Shown: piece by piece, positions 1 to 11,929 of the stretch
Layout of the letters: the number at the start of each line of letters is the position of its first letter
Numbering within the stretch: the first letter of the stretch is position 1
From: Acorus gramineus
Taxonomy: Eukaryota > Streptophyta > Magnoliopsida > Acorales > Acoraceae
Direction: 5' to 3'
DNA: 64,000 bases
Assembly (NCBI GenBank): GCA_030737835.1
Contig: CM060852.1
Span: forward strand, 11,391,603 to 11,455,602
Translations under genes and position numbers: made by a program
Notes under the pieces: generated by a model
What the model saw: only the letters and a program-made list of their open reading frames with translations
Databases searched by the model: none
What the model was told of the DNA's origin: nothing

Positions 1-3000
1 CGGAGATCACATCTCTAGATACTTCCCTCACGCAGCATTACTTTTGGTGAGCCTTTCTTTGAATTCTTCACTTCTTTATTGATATCTGCTATGGAGAACT
101 GAAGAGGTGAGTTTTTTTTTGTTTTTTTTAAATTATTTGGTTCAGTTGAATAACAAGAAGTTGGAGGCGCTGCCAAAAACAAAGAACCGGAGCCCAGTGT
201 TGGAGGTTCGTTTGAATTTCTTCTCCCCTGCATTGATTGGATTGTTCTATGTGGATTTGCTTGAAAATATCTGGTGTATTATATGTTGAGAATGTTGGAT
301 TTTGGTGTTTCTAGTTTGGTTAGATTCATCATTCAATTCTATTTGGAGAGTGCATAAAAAATCGAATATGTGGAGGGGGTTATATGGGAGCATAGAAAAT
401 TCACCAAGATTAGGTTAAAGAAGAGGCAGTTTTTGTGTATCATTGTAGTTTGATTAGCATATATGCCATCATCATACTTGGAGAACACTTGGGTATCTAT
501 ATCTTTCACCCTTAGAGATTGGGTTAAGATGATTTTAGGAGTGGACACTCCTACCATTATGGGGAATCTTTGGTTCAACAGATGAAGCGTGGACTCATTG
601 TCTTAGTGGTCTTATTTCCCTAAAGATTCCTTGTTCGGGGGCAACTTTTAGTAATAAAAATGCTCCTACTTCTTCCTAAAAGAAAAGAAGAAAATGAAAA
701 AAAAAAAGATATGCTATCATCATGGCATCATGTCTGTGAAATCTATAAATCTATATATTGTGTGCTATTTGTGTCTCCAAACACGGATCATTTAATTTGA
801 TTGTACTTATAACACCCCCCCCCACCTCAATATGTCTAGTTTAGGGTACCATGTTTTGATGGAGGTGGTTCTCAGCAACTTTCTGATATTTTATTCTTCA
901 TTTGTGTTTGTGCATGTTCAAATAAGAACAAAAACAGACTTGAACATCATATGTTCATACATTTTTAAGAAGAAAAAAAAAAGTTTGCGCTGCAACTTTT
1001 CCATTATACAAATCCAGCACCTTGTTCTATTAGGTGTTGGGATCTCTCTCCCTAAGGAATCTTGTCGTGGGCCAATCAAAAGCTCTGGGGAAGTTTCATT
1101 CCTATTTTATAATATGAACCTCTTGAGCAGTAGAGGTTAACATGACTATTGGCTGAATAGTCTTGCTATTGGGGTTCCCAGGGATTTCTTCTTTTGTGTT
1201 TATTTTATCTATTGAGTAAGATGGATAGCCAAGGCTTCACATTCTTACCTTATTCGGTGGTAAATGCTCTTAGATTTACAGATTTTATGTTGGATACACT
1301 CAGCTTTTATCAGATTACCTTAAGGATATCATTCATTAATACTGCTTCCATTTGCTTCTTTTTAGCTACACCTCTCCTCTTTGGAGAGACTATTCTTAAA
1401 GAATATTTTCAGGGTTTGGAGTTCTTTGGTCTCATCTCAGCTTACTTAGCTTCCCTCCCCATATAATGCATTGGAACCATCGTAGTAGTTTTGGATCCTA
1501 CAAAGTGAAACTATAACTTCTGTTTCTATCTTCAATTTTATATATCATTCTCATTAGATGATGATTGTTATGTACTTGCATTGATTGTTTAACCTCTTTT
1601 GATCAAGAATCTATGATCATTTATAGATTTATATTACGTAACATTGGCACTCTATTTTCAAATTTCGTGCTGTTGCCTAGGATGCACGAACACTTTAATG
1701 AACATGTCATGTTCGTGTCCAACAAGTATCGGGCAAGTTGGAGTGTTGAACATGAGCACGACATGACACATGTTGGACACGTGTCAGACACATCTCATAC
1801 CTGTCTAAAATTGAAAAATAATTTCTTAATTTTGGACATAAAATTGAAAAATAAATTTTTTTGAATGTGGGACACATTGGACGGGCAATGGACTCGACAT
1901 GGGCACACGACAGATGAAGCTAAATGATGTTTAAATCATAATGTCTATTGTAAGATTATTTTGACTTGAAGGCAACCAATGTTGAAATCTTAATGGTATT
2001 TATAGTTGATACACTTGGTAGTTATGTCAATTTTTTTGTAGTTTATGAATGCTTTGCCAAGATATTATTCATATTTTATTCATTGCCATGACTTTGCCAT
2101 CTCAGTGCCTTAATTTTCAAGATTTATCATATCACTGCATCCGTGTTATTTTGTGTTCATGTTCATTCTCCATAGGCTGTGTCCTAGTCTTTTAATATTG
2201 ACCATGTCACTCTGTCATAGATTTTCAAGATTTATCATGTCACAGATTGTCTGTGTTGTGTCATGTCCATGTCGTGTCGTCTGCATTTGTGTTGTTTCTG
2301 TGTCCAACATTGTCGCAAGGATAACTGTCCATGAACCACCTAGTACCACCAATTATATAATATGAATGTCTTATCAAATAGTGTGTCTATTACTTTATTG
2401 GGAAAAATCCATATAACCCCCTGTAATCGATCCATATAACCCCCTGTAATCGCACCATAAATGCAAATAATCTCCCGCAGTTAAAAATTCTTTAACAGAG
2501 TTGGAATATTCCGGGCATATTCTGTTATCTAAACCATGATTAACGAATGTGTATTCTTTTAACCCTTGAAAACAATCAATACTTCAAAAAAAACCCTCAT
2601 ATTTCTAATTTTACACTCTTTTAGGGTGTTTTTTTGGAAGTATTGGCTGCTTTCAGAGGGTTAAAAGAATACATATTTGTTAACCATGGTTTAGATAATG
2701 CAATATGTCTGAAATATTTCAATTCTGTTTAAAAAAATTTAATCGCAGGGGGTTATTTGCATTTATGGTTTGTTTACAGGGGGTTATATGGATATATTAA
2801 TATTACAGGGGGTTATATGGATATCAGGAAGATTACAGGGGGTTACATGGATTTTTCCCTACTTTATTTCATTGACGCAGATGGTGACTTTAATTTACTA
2901 AGTAAGTCAAATTTATTCAGAAAAACAGATCCATCAATCCCTTCCCTTCTTACTGTTGGACCCATCAATCCCTTCACTCTTACTATCTTATTGTTTTCTG

Positions 3001-4023
3001 GTAATCATGTAACTTGTTTGTGTGTGAAATGTTTCTGAAATTCTCCAACCGGGATGGGATTGTGTAGTATATATTATTAAAATACTGTGATGCTCAGGAT
3101 TAGGTTGCTTTGAAGGTGATGTCCAAAAGGCTCTGCCTTAACTTTAATCCCCTCTGTAAGCTGGCATAATGCATAAGGTAGGTTTCCCTTGCTTATGGTC
3201 TTATGGATCTTGTGCATTAAGGTCTAATTTGGCAAAGGGTTAAAGTTTGGAGAATAAATTGTTCTAAATTTAGGGGATAAAAAGTCCATCAATTTTGTTC
3301 ATATTCACATTTGTCAAAATTGGGATAAAAAGTGGGGATAAATGCTATCCCAGCCCTTAGGTGGAATAAAATATCCTCATTTTTATTTCAAAATTGAGAT
3401 AACTGTCTGAAGTATATCTTGATTATTTTTTTATACCAAAAAGGGATAAATCCTCCTCCCATTCACTTATTCCCATAATGACCCCTTATCCCACCACTTA
3501 TCCTCTTGTCAAACTAGCCATAAGAATTCAAGACCAAAGGGATTTGATATCTTTTTTTCTTTTGTTCTTTTTCTGTTTTTTTGGTGAGTAGGGGTTTTGA
3601 TCTTTGACTCAGGAAAGATGACCAAGATGGATGGGACGGAGCTTTTTAGTATGGTTGTTTTTGTTTTGATATAAGAAGTGAAACTTGCTTAGATCACTGC
3701 CTGATCCACAAACTAGAATTTCCTTTTGCCATTGCCTATAATGTAGACTGGGTACTTTATTAAAGAACATAATATGTGCATTTCTATTACCTGATGTTCA
3801 TTCACAACACAATGAACACCTTATTTAGCCTGATTGCTTTGATCCCGTGGTGCAGCTATATATTAAGGATTCATCTAAAAGATGGCGTCAAATTGAGTCA
3901 GATGGAAGCAGACTGGTTCTTAAAGAACCCTCGGCAAACATAGTCTTACTGGATTTTATCTCATCTGAGAAGTGGCAAGAAGTAGTGGATTTTGACGAAC
4001 ACCTTGACGATGTTAGCAAGTAT

Positions 4024-4061
<38 letters not shown>

Positions 4062-4153
4062 GTTTAATCATGAATTTTTTTCCCACTAATGTTTGTGGCA
4101 ATTGAATCTGCTGTACTTGCAGGGACTGGTTGAACCCCAACCTCTTCAAATAG
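1..4153 (+). CDS. C-terminal exons of an unrecognised plant protein (5' end outside window)
   Basis: Four exons join in phase: the window edge to 46, 146-205, 3856-4019 and 4123-4153 (TAG 4151-4153), giving the last 99 residues. Donors are GTGAGC, GTTCGT and GTATGC; acceptors are TTCAG, TGCAG and TTGCAG. The peptide reads through GDHISRYFPHA, LEALPKTKNRSPVLE, LYIKDSSKRWRQI and ends DWLNPNLFK. It is charged and soluble-looking, with no membrane segment. I do not recognise the family, so no function is given. The 3.65 kb third intron is long because it holds three repeat insertions (about 1678-2320, 2400-2859, 3221-3519). The last intron is only about 100 bases and starts with a CT microsatellite. 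Unbroken frame and matching phases across four exons make this a real gene rather than chance; the exon touching the window edge is the least certain. Confidence 0.6.
1678..2320. repeat. Dispersed GTGTCCAACA-type repeat, diverged copy
   Basis: The block is built from variants of GTGTTGGACACGTGTC and its complement, for example near 1715-1795 on one side and 2225-2315 on the other in opposite orientation. A second copy of the same family lies in the S29 intron at 57398-57836. Borders are approximate because the copy is decayed. It sits inside an intron of the unrecognised gene. Confidence 0.45.
2400..2859. mobile_element. Foldback MITE with 9-bp target duplication (Mutator-like)
   Basis: The 460-bp element starts GGGAAAAATCCATATAACC and ends with the inverse, GGATTTTTCCC. 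It is flanked on both sides by TACTTTATT (2391-2399 and 2860-2868), a perfect 9-bp target duplication. Nearly the whole element is one inverted repeat folding about position 2630. Each arm carries two to three subterminal copies of a unit containing CCATATAACCCCCTGTAAT. No coding capacity. A 9-bp duplication and long inverted repeats are the known signature of Mutator-superfamily elements, so it is inferred to be a non-autonomous MULE MITE. Confidence 0.8.
3221..3519. mobile_element. Probable MITE of the GGTCTAATTTGGCAA type
   Basis: The ends are imperfectly inverted: GGTCTAATTTGGCAA at the left and, read from the right, GGCTAGTTTGACAAG. The interior is rich in GGGATAA and TTATCCC motifs in opposite orientations. 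TAA occurs at or next to both edges, which could be a 3-bp target duplication, but this is too short to be conclusive. Part of the interior (about 3385-3515) is similar to 36205-36318. Confidence 0.45.
4025..4060. repeat. (CT)18 microsatellite in an intron
   Basis: A 36-base uninterrupted CT run begins five bases after the splice donor of the third visible exon of the unrecognised gene and fills over a third of its last intron. Confidence 0.95.
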
Positions 4154-5545
4154 ATTGAAGACGATTATCATTGTGTGGTTTTGGTAGACTTTGTACTTTG
4201 GCGTTGGTGGGTGGTTGAAGGCATGTTTATCAAGCTGGATTCAAGTGAGGAACTTGAAAATTTGATTTTGGTAGCTTAAATTGAATTCCATGCTTGCACC
4301 CAGCAGACCATATTTATTGTCACGGAATTACCGCAGAAAAGTAATTTGAATAAAGTTATAACAGGTCTTTAATGACAGATTGCATGACCACTTTTCTTCT
4401 GTAATTGTAATCTTATGAGGTCGATTAACTGGTGTTTGTATTTTCAGCCTACACAGATCATAAACAGAGTGTAAACTGTTATACCATGGTAGGTCGTAAT
4501 TTGATCCAAGTACCCAACCAATTATATGGATCCATTTTTAAAAAGTGAAGATTTGATCCACTGCCTCATTTACAAAGGAGTGTTAGTTCGACTTAATTAA
4601 TGCGTGGTTCGTCAACTATATAAAAGTCTGTGGGGTTGTATACATGATTGTGTGTAATAGTGTCTAAAAATCATTAAAAAAAAAATTCAAATATGTTTTG
4701 ATTTGTCTTTTAAAGTTTTAACATATCAAAACACCATCATACATACGAGATATTTAGAATCATATTAAAATTTTAGCAGTGACTATAAGATGCATAACAT
4801 TGAGGACCAAATAAAAAATGTAATAAATGAAAATGTTAGACTCAAGCTGCGTTTTGTTGCACGATTGGAAAATTGATTTTACATAAAGGTGCCTCTTCAT
4901 AGCTTCTTTCAAAGTGAAAATGTCATCACTTTTTTATTTTTTAAAAAACATATGTTTTTTATTTTTTAAAAGTAATAAGCAATATCTAAAATGAATATAC
5001 TTTGATAAAAATATATATCACTTCATTTTAAATTGAATGGATTAATTTTTAATAAATATAAAAAAAATCTAACTATGTATATGCTTATATATACATACAT
5101 ATATATATATAAGAAATGATAGATATTCGCCCTCAATTAGTATTAAGGTAACATTTTGTTGTACGATTGTAAAACTGATTTTCTACAAAAAGTTGTCCCT
5201 AACTTTTGGATAATGCAGCTTTTGAATACTATTTATCTTAAATTTATCTACAAGAAGCTAACCTAGTTTTTTTATTTTATTATACAATTATAAATACAGT
5301 TTCTTATAAATATAAAAGTTATCAAAGGGAGCAACTAAATTCTCCGTAAAGAAAGAAAGGGAATGCCCGAATATGCTTTTATATGATATATGCTTTTATG
5401 AGTTATAATATAATGAAAGTCATTATACGCGTATGACGAAATAACTCTCCATCGAACGTTTTATAAGCGCCCATTTAAAATCCAACGGCAGGCCATACAG
5501 AAGCTCTTAAGCTACGCCTCTCTGGTAAACTACGCCGTTGGCGCA
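4154..5545. other. Intergenic, AT-rich, no gene seen
   Basis: 3' flank of the unrecognised gene, then AT-rich DNA with short TA runs (5095-5111). Two similar segments containing TTTTGTTG(C/T)ACGATTG lie at about 4851 and 5152, suggesting decayed repeat copies. The stretch 4947-5085 resembles 35557-35694. No open frame with coding character. Confidence 0.6.
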
Positions 5546-5549
5546 TCTT

Positions 5550-5555
5550 AGCCCA
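5550..5555 (-). promoter_or_regulatory. Possible site II element before COX6a
   Basis: TGGGCT on the minus strand, about 75 bases before the COX6a start codon. Site II motifs (TGGGCC/T) are known upstream of plant cytochrome c oxidase and ribosomal genes. A single short motif, so weak evidence, and it may lie within the transcribed leader. Confidence 0.3.
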
Positions 5556-5627
5556 CGGTGGACTCTTTAATAAACGACGAGCGATTTGGAGGAGACAGAG
5601 GTGTCGAAGAAGAAACAAAAGTCGGCG

Positions 5628-7863
5628 ATGGCGTCCATGGCGAGATCCGGAATTCGATCGGCGATTCAGAGGGGTTCGATTCTATCGAAGACCAGGAACG
5701 TAAAGAAGAACAGCTTCTCCTCCGCCGCTCATCACGACGACGCTCGTGAGTCGAACGAAAAAAACCTATCGATCTAGGTTTTCATCGTTTGATTAAGCTG
5801 ATATTCAAGTCCTTAGATTTCTTTGGTGCCATGTGTTTGTATCAGATGAGACTGCGAAATGGGAGAAGATAACGTACGCGGGGATCGTGTCGTGCACGAC
5901 ATTGGCGATCTACAACCTGTCGAAGGGACATTCCCATTACGATGAACCACCGGTATTACTTTTTTTTTCGTGTGTCAATCGTTGATGATATAACTTCTTC
6001 AGGATTCGTCATTAGTTGAAGCTGTTGATGTTCGTTTAATGATCTGATGAGAATTAATTTAATCGATTGATTTCTGCAGCCGTACCCGTATCTCCATATC
6101 CGCAACAAAGAGTTCCCGTGGGGTATGTATCTGTGATGTTAATTTTGTGTTCATTGTTTTTTTTTTTTTAATGATCGATGCGTGCCCTAGATTTTAGAAA
6201 TTATGTGGTTTTAGTATCTTCTGTGATGGTGTATGAGTGGTGATTTAGATTTGTTCGGAACCTGTCAATCTGACATGGTATATCAAACCTCTCAAAAAAA
6301 AAAAAAAATTTGGGGATGAACTCTACTGTTGTTGTCATTTACTTACATTTTATAATAAAGCTATCACCTTTGCATCTGAATTTTTCCCCTTCTCTATTTT
6401 GGGTTTTAAGGAAAAGGGGGGCATGAATTAGGATTTTTTATGGGTATTGGATAATGGGGTATTGCTTATGGTAATGGGATTGTCATCTTAAAAGAACTGG
6501 TAGAAAGATCATTTTTTGTTTAGTTTCAAGTTTCAACATTAGCTAATTGTTGTAGTAAAATTTGGTTGATGTGAATACCTTGAAAAATGACTAAATTAGA
6601 GTTAGCAATTTTAGTTGAAAGCGACTGATGTGAAATTGTGAATTATATAAAGGTGGAGCAGAACATTCCTTTTTTTTATCAGGGTATCAAATTAATCATA
6701 TTAGAATTTAGTGAATTTTCCATCAAAGGTATGTTAAAAAACAGATGCATTTCTGCCATAATGTGCTGTAGATATGGTTGAGATTAGTGAGTGAATAGTT
6801 TTGACATGGTTTGTTGCAATGTGAGATTGCTGTTGTCCTGCATTTCCTTTTCCCTTGACTATCACAGTTCAAGCTATAGTGATTATTTGAAAGAGCCAAT
6901 GGTGTTAACTTTGGACATGCTTGACCAATAGAAAAGGGCATTCAGGTTAGTCAGATTTGGTCAATGGACAACATTTGTTGAATGAATTCAAATTTACCTC
7001 ATTTACACATTGAGCTGAATGCCAATGGAGTCAATGGAATGGTGGTGATGGATTTTAGAGATATGGGATATAAGAGTACATTATAGGCTGAAGTGTATAA
7101 CAAAACAATTTTGGTTTTAGCGGAGAATAGTTTGTATACCATATTGTTCTGACACGTACAAATGCATATGATGGCTAATGAGCCACGCAGTCTGCTGAAT
7201 GGAACTGTGAGTGGGTGATTTAGTATGTGTATTTGGTGTGTTGAAAATATGTTATTTTGGTTTAAAACACCTGCACAAGGTAGCCTGAATCTGTTCTCAA
7301 TGCTGGAATAAAACCTTTTTGCTTTGACAAAGTTTGGGAAACCATGTTCTATGCTTAGGTGCTTCAGCAGTGTATTGCACTCAAAATTCTCAAACTTTAA
7401 ACTTGGACTTTTTGTCATAACTCGAGATATTACTCAAAACTGAACCTTGTTTCTCAGACAACGGGATTTTTGGTCCCGGTACTTCTGAGAATTGTTGTCA
7501 ATCTATATTGCCTCTTTCGGTCACCTATGTTCGGCTTTGTGTCTGAAAGTCCACATGGATATTTGACTTGATGTATTGTATAACACTACATGCTTGCATT
7601 ACTTCTATTCCTTGCAAGGTAGGGTATCTTTTCATTTGTTAGGTATAGTGATATCTGGTAACATCAATTCTTTCGGTAGTTTGGGCAGATTCAACTTTTA
7701 TAATATCATCAATCATTATCAATTTTGTTTCTGGAAATTGACGAAATAGTCTTGTAACTGGGTAACCCAACTTATTGTTTGATTGTTTTTTGATATATAA
7801 ACTGATGCTTTTTTTTTTTTAGGTCCTAATGGCTTATTCGAGGTGAAGCACACAGAGCATTAG
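5628..7863 (+). CDS. COX6A: Cytochrome c oxidase subunit 6a, mitochondrial
   Basis: A nuclear-encoded small subunit of respiratory complex IV in the inner mitochondrial membrane; family members act in assembly and tuning of the enzyme rather than catalysis. Four exons: 5628-5745, 5846-5952, 6080-6122 and 7823-7863, all GT-AG and in phase, giving 102 residues, the usual plant length. Residues 1 to about 35 are basic and Ser/Ala-rich, a mitochondrial presequence. Residues 48-64 (ITYAGIVSCTTLAIYNL) form the single membrane helix. The C-terminal part has the family's YLHIRNKEFPWG and ends GLFEVKHTEH. The start chosen is the ATG giving MASMARSG. An upstream in-frame TTG at 5586 is ignored because an ordinary ATG gives the expected length. 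The last intron (1.7 kb) is empty of recognisable genes. Confidence 0.95.
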
Positions 7864-8755
7864 CTTCCGCTTCCTGTGATCATGCTCCTAAAAGCTGGTG
7901 TTCAGTATTTCTTTCTGTTTTGTGTTCTGTTTAGATTGAGACGGGAGACAAAGCATGTAGCAGGGCAAACCCATATATACTGTTGTTTTTACTCTGCAGT
8001 AGAATAAAAACTATCTCTGTGTGACTGGACACAGATAATGTTATGGAATTGGTTTTGCTGGTGTTTTTTCATCCATTGCTGGCAAGTTTATGTTTTATAT
8101 ACATTTTTTTGTCAAGCACCACAGGTTGCATATTCATTTGGTTATCTAATATAAACGTGGTTATGTGCTCTGCAATCAACATGGTACAAATTATAGAACT
8201 GCACTAATGCAGGTGTGATCACAACAAATTTGTATGACAGGCAGAAGAACACATTCCTTACAATCTTCATGTATTAAGTCTTAATATGAACTAATAAGTT
8301 CACGAAATGGCACATATAGTCTGTCACCAGCATTAGACAGTGCTATACCATGAACAACATAGAATAGCTACAGTTGTTTTGAGACCTCAGTGATAATATC
8401 AGTTGCTCATTCAAAACAGGCATGCTTTTGAGAGGTTTTAATGTCAGTGAAATTTAACTTTCTTTTCCACCTGTTTTGATCTTTATTTCTGTATAATCAG
8501 CATTACATGACAATGTACAACAGAAAGATACATTTCTCCCATGACCAAAATGCACCTTCACAGCAAAACAGATAAAAAGTGATGATATACTACTCACAAA
8601 AGCTAATCCTAGTAAACCAAACCCACATTCAGTGGCTTTTGCCAGTGTATATTGACCTTTCTCCGTATGTATCATTCTGCATTTACATCTTCAAGACTCC
8701 TGTTTTCATCTTGCAATTTAGTCCGAGTTGAAAGGTCCATGCGAGCATCTGTAAC

Positions 8756-9871
8756 CTAAGAAAACAAAGAATCATACGATTCATAGTGATCTTCCCCTCG
8801 AGTCTCCACATGAATTGAAGGATTCTCATCTTGAGTCGAGGTTTCGTTCTGTGCAGAAGAGCTCGAACTCTCCAAGTTGGAACTGTTGTACACTCCAGGG
8901 CTTTCATTCTCTGCCATTGTTCTTGTTTTCGATTGAGGTTCAGTGGCTGTTGGGTTTCTCTGCGACTCAGCACGATCAGTCGATTCCACTGTCATTGAAT
9001 TGTTCAGCGGTTCAAGGTGAACCTCCAATTCACCTTTCATGATGTTGTTGGGCAGCTGAATGTCATCTTCTGCTTCTGAGGGTGTCATATTTGAATTGAT
9101 TTCCACAGTTTCCCTTCCTTCAACCGCCATTACTGGATTCAGTAGAACAATATTTTCTTGCCTAGTCTTATTGTTCTTTTCAACAACATCACCCGTAGCG
9201 GATTTCGTATTTTCAGTTCCATTGTTTTTCATGCCATTCACTTTCTGCTCTTCATTCTGGTTCTGGAACTTCTCCCGCTCATATTTATTTTCGGTATGTG
9301 CATCTCTCAGAACAGCACTTGAAGCATTGTCACCGTGATACTGCTCCTCCCTTGCTATTTGGGCGCTCTCACCACTTGCTTCTTGATCATCGTTCTCTTC
9401 CTTCCCATCGTTTTCATTCTCCTCGCTTTCCTTCTCCTCACTGTCCTCCAATCCCTCCTCGCCTTTCTCACTCTCTTCGATTTCATTCTCCAAGTCATGC
9501 TCATCTACCTCATCATCTCTGGTTCCTCTTCCTTTGTCATCCACAATCTCCTCAAGCTTGGTCTCCCCTTCTGCTACTTCATCAGGCTCCCCTTCCTTGT
9601 TTTGGTTCCCAGTCTCAGTAATTGTGACTGGGATTTCACGGCTGAGATCCTTGCGCCCAAGATTGGAAGAGTCGATCATTCGTTCCTCAATTTTATCATA
9701 GGTCGATTTGTTCTTCTCATTGAAGGCGGTCTTCTTAAGCTGGAAGTGCTTGACAAAATAGACCACCCAAACGCATATTGCAACGAGAAAGCATATCTCC
9801 AACACCTTCATCACGTGCTTCTCTTTGAAGCCTCTTGGCCTTTGGTTCCGAATCGATGATTGCTTGAACAT
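8756..9871 (-). CDS. Acidic single-pass membrane protein of unknown function
   Basis: An intronless 371-residue coding sequence. Residues 1-20 are basic (NQRPRGFKEKH), and residues 22-40 form one hydrophobic helix (KVLEICFLVAICVWVVYFV). The remaining 330 residues are very rich in Glu, Asp, Asn, Ser and Gln, with runs such as EESEKGEEGLEDSEEKE around residues 130-150 and several N-X-S/T sites. Basic residues before the helix and a long tail after it suggest a type II anchored protein with an acidic, probably disordered tail. I recognise no catalytic domain. Similar uncharacterised proteins occur in other plants, but I can name no function. The ATG is chosen because it precedes the helix and is the first in the frame. 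A TATA box and likely 5' UTR intron lie upstream on the minus strand. Confidence 0.8.
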   Translation of the reverse strand: MFKQSSIRNQRPRGFKEKHVMKVLEICFLVAICVWVVYFVKHFQLKKTAFNEKNKSTYDKIEERMIDSSNLGRKDLSREIPVTITETGNQNKEGEPDEVAEGETKLEEIVDDKGRGTRDDEVDEHDLENEIEESEKGEEGLEDSEEKESEENENDGKEENDDQEASGESAQIAREEQYHGDNASSAVLRDAHTENKYEREKFQNQNEEQKVNGMKNNGTENTKSATGDVVEKNNKTRQENIVLLNPVMAVEGRETVEINSNMTPSEAEDDIQLPNNIMKGELEVHLEPLNNSMTVESTDRAESQRNPTATEPQSKTRTMAENESPGVYNSSNLESSSSSAQNETSTQDENPSIHVETRGEDHYESYDSLFS

Positions 9872-9904
9872 GATCAGATTTCTTCACCAACGAACAAGAC
9901 TAGA

Positions 9905-10823
9905 GAAGCTAATAAGATGTTCGTTTACTGTATATAATGCATTGCTCCCTCAGTATCTGTATTGAACTTGAATATCACATGAGAAATCAAATCAACATCA
10001 ATATGTTTCATCTGAATCTTCGGCAAAGCATAATATGAAAAAGTAGATTCTACCAAACTATGACTATGGTTCATGCCAAAATGCAAACAATCCACATACA
10101 ATATTTTCATAACAAGTCAAGAATTATAAATAGAGAGAAAAGCCATCCAATCTCAAATAAGCATTGTAAAACGAAAGGAAATGACTTAATGACATCCAAA
10201 TTTCCTTTTCTTCTACCTATATCAAGATTGGATAAGAGTAAAACAATGATCTTGCTGAACATAAGCCCGAATCATGATTCCCCACAGAACACCCACACTC
10301 AATAGAACCAAAAAAACACACATCTTTCTAATTGAAAGAAACCCATTTTCAGACATGTGAATAAAAGATGGGGGAGAAAAACTTTTAACAGAACAAAAGA
10401 TACCATCTTTTCATCTCAAGAAAGAAAAACCCTATCCACTATTCAGATAAAGACCCAAAATGGAGCACATAAAACTCATATTATAAAGAAGAAGAAAAAA
10501 ACCATGATCGAAAGTGAATAACTCCCAAGTCCAACCCATCTCCTCAAAAAGTTCAGAGAAATCAAAGAAATCCTAATCTAACCAAGAAACCAAAAGTGAA
10601 AAACATGGGCTAAAGTAAACCACAACATATCTAACCAAACCCATTTCTTTCCGTGGCCATACAAAACACATCACCTTTAGTGGCTAACCATAACCCACCA
10701 TCCACTCAAGAACAACAAAAAAGATGTGGAGAGAACATAAAAAGAAGATCTAACAAAGACCCATATATGAAAATCTCATTTAAACCTCGAATTCATAGTG
10801 AGAGAGAGAAAGATGATTCATAC
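9905..10823 (-). other. Probable 5' UTR intron of the acidic membrane protein gene
   Basis: On the minus strand the sequence ACTTTG|GTATGAATC has a good donor at 10823. Candidate acceptors (TATTAG, TACAG) lie near 9905-9925, just before the ATG at 9871. Together with the TATA box beyond 10920 this suggests a leader intron of roughly 0.9 kb. The exact acceptor cannot be chosen without transcripts. No other gene is seen in this stretch. Confidence 0.45.
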
Positions 10824-10923
10824 CAAAGTTACAAGTCTTGTTATTCTCTTTTGGGTACGTTTTGGATGTGAGAGAGAGAGAGAGACTGTCAAAGAAAAAA
10901 AATCTGATAAGAGTCAGCATTTC

Positions 10924-10931
10924 ATTTTATA
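10924..10931 (-). promoter_or_regulatory. TATA box of the acidic membrane protein gene
   Basis: The minus strand reads CCTATAAAATGAA. About 40-55 bases downstream on that strand is a CT-rich leader (GA run on the plus strand, 10869-10884), typical of plant 5' UTRs, followed by the proposed donor at 10823. Confidence 0.55.
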
Positions 10932-10939
10932 GGTTCTCT

Positions 10940-11926
10940 AATATTTTCACTGTTTTCCCAGATTTTGTTTTTTTCCTTCTTTTGACATCACTTCCAATGC
11001 TTTCTTTCTTGATAATGACGTTCTCTGTTTTGTTCTGGGTCACATAACACTCTCCCGATGATCAGGACCATTGAATCAATATAACTTCTTCTTCTGAACG
11101 AGGAATATCTGATTGACGGTTTTGATCACACAACCATGTGGGGTTGGGTCAAGTCATTTAACGGTCTAGATAGGCCTGATGAAAAGGAACAACAAATTTT
11201 CAGCATCGAATGTTAGTTAACACAGTGTTAGATAGACTAATAATATTTACGTGGGTCCACATTAATATTTAATATAATGTATGATGTGAATTACTAAAAT
11301 TTTGTAAACGCATCTCATTTTTGTTCCATGCTCCAACTTTTACTTTTTAGTTAGTTGATAAATGAGTTTGTTGTGTGACATTTGTCATCATAATTAAAGC
11401 ATGATATGATTTATTCACATATATTTTTTTAATTAACCTTCAATCATTAGAATATTAAAACCTGAAAACTTTTTAATTCATTATATGATAAATGAATTAT
11501 GACACAAAATCATACAAATTCACATAACATATATCAGTTTGAATATTTCTCAAAAATTGATACTTCAACATTTGAATTATTAGAAAATGAGTTCTGGTAT
11601 TCATTTACCAAGATCGTTATTTAACTTTCATATTTAAACTCAAAGAAGGCACGAGTAATTTTCAGATAATTAACAAGCATAGTGTAGCTAGGATTTTAAG
11701 CAGGACCACAGTGATAGAGTCTCTAACCTATGATTAAAAGGATAGATTACATGATAAGCAGTCAGAATACAATTTATGTTTTTTTTTATTATTATAAAAA
11801 CCAGGTAAAAGAAGGACATCTATCATGTTTCTGGAATATTTTTATCCTTATATATATCTCTTTTTTTTCTATGATGATTTTGTATCTCACAATTAAGATA
11901 AGTTATACTCAAAATCTCATCTCAAC
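10940..11926. other. Intergenic, AT-rich, nothing recognised
   Basis: The region is upstream of the minus-strand membrane-protein promoter. It is AT-rich with no coding-like frame and no element that I can delimit. Confidence 0.6.
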
Positions 11927-11929
11927 TAA

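Noticed and set aside
9060..9859. Long plus-strand open frames opposite the acidic membrane protein
   Set aside because: They are antisense shadows of a Glu/Asp-rich coding sequence, giving Ser/Leu/Phe-rich nonsense.
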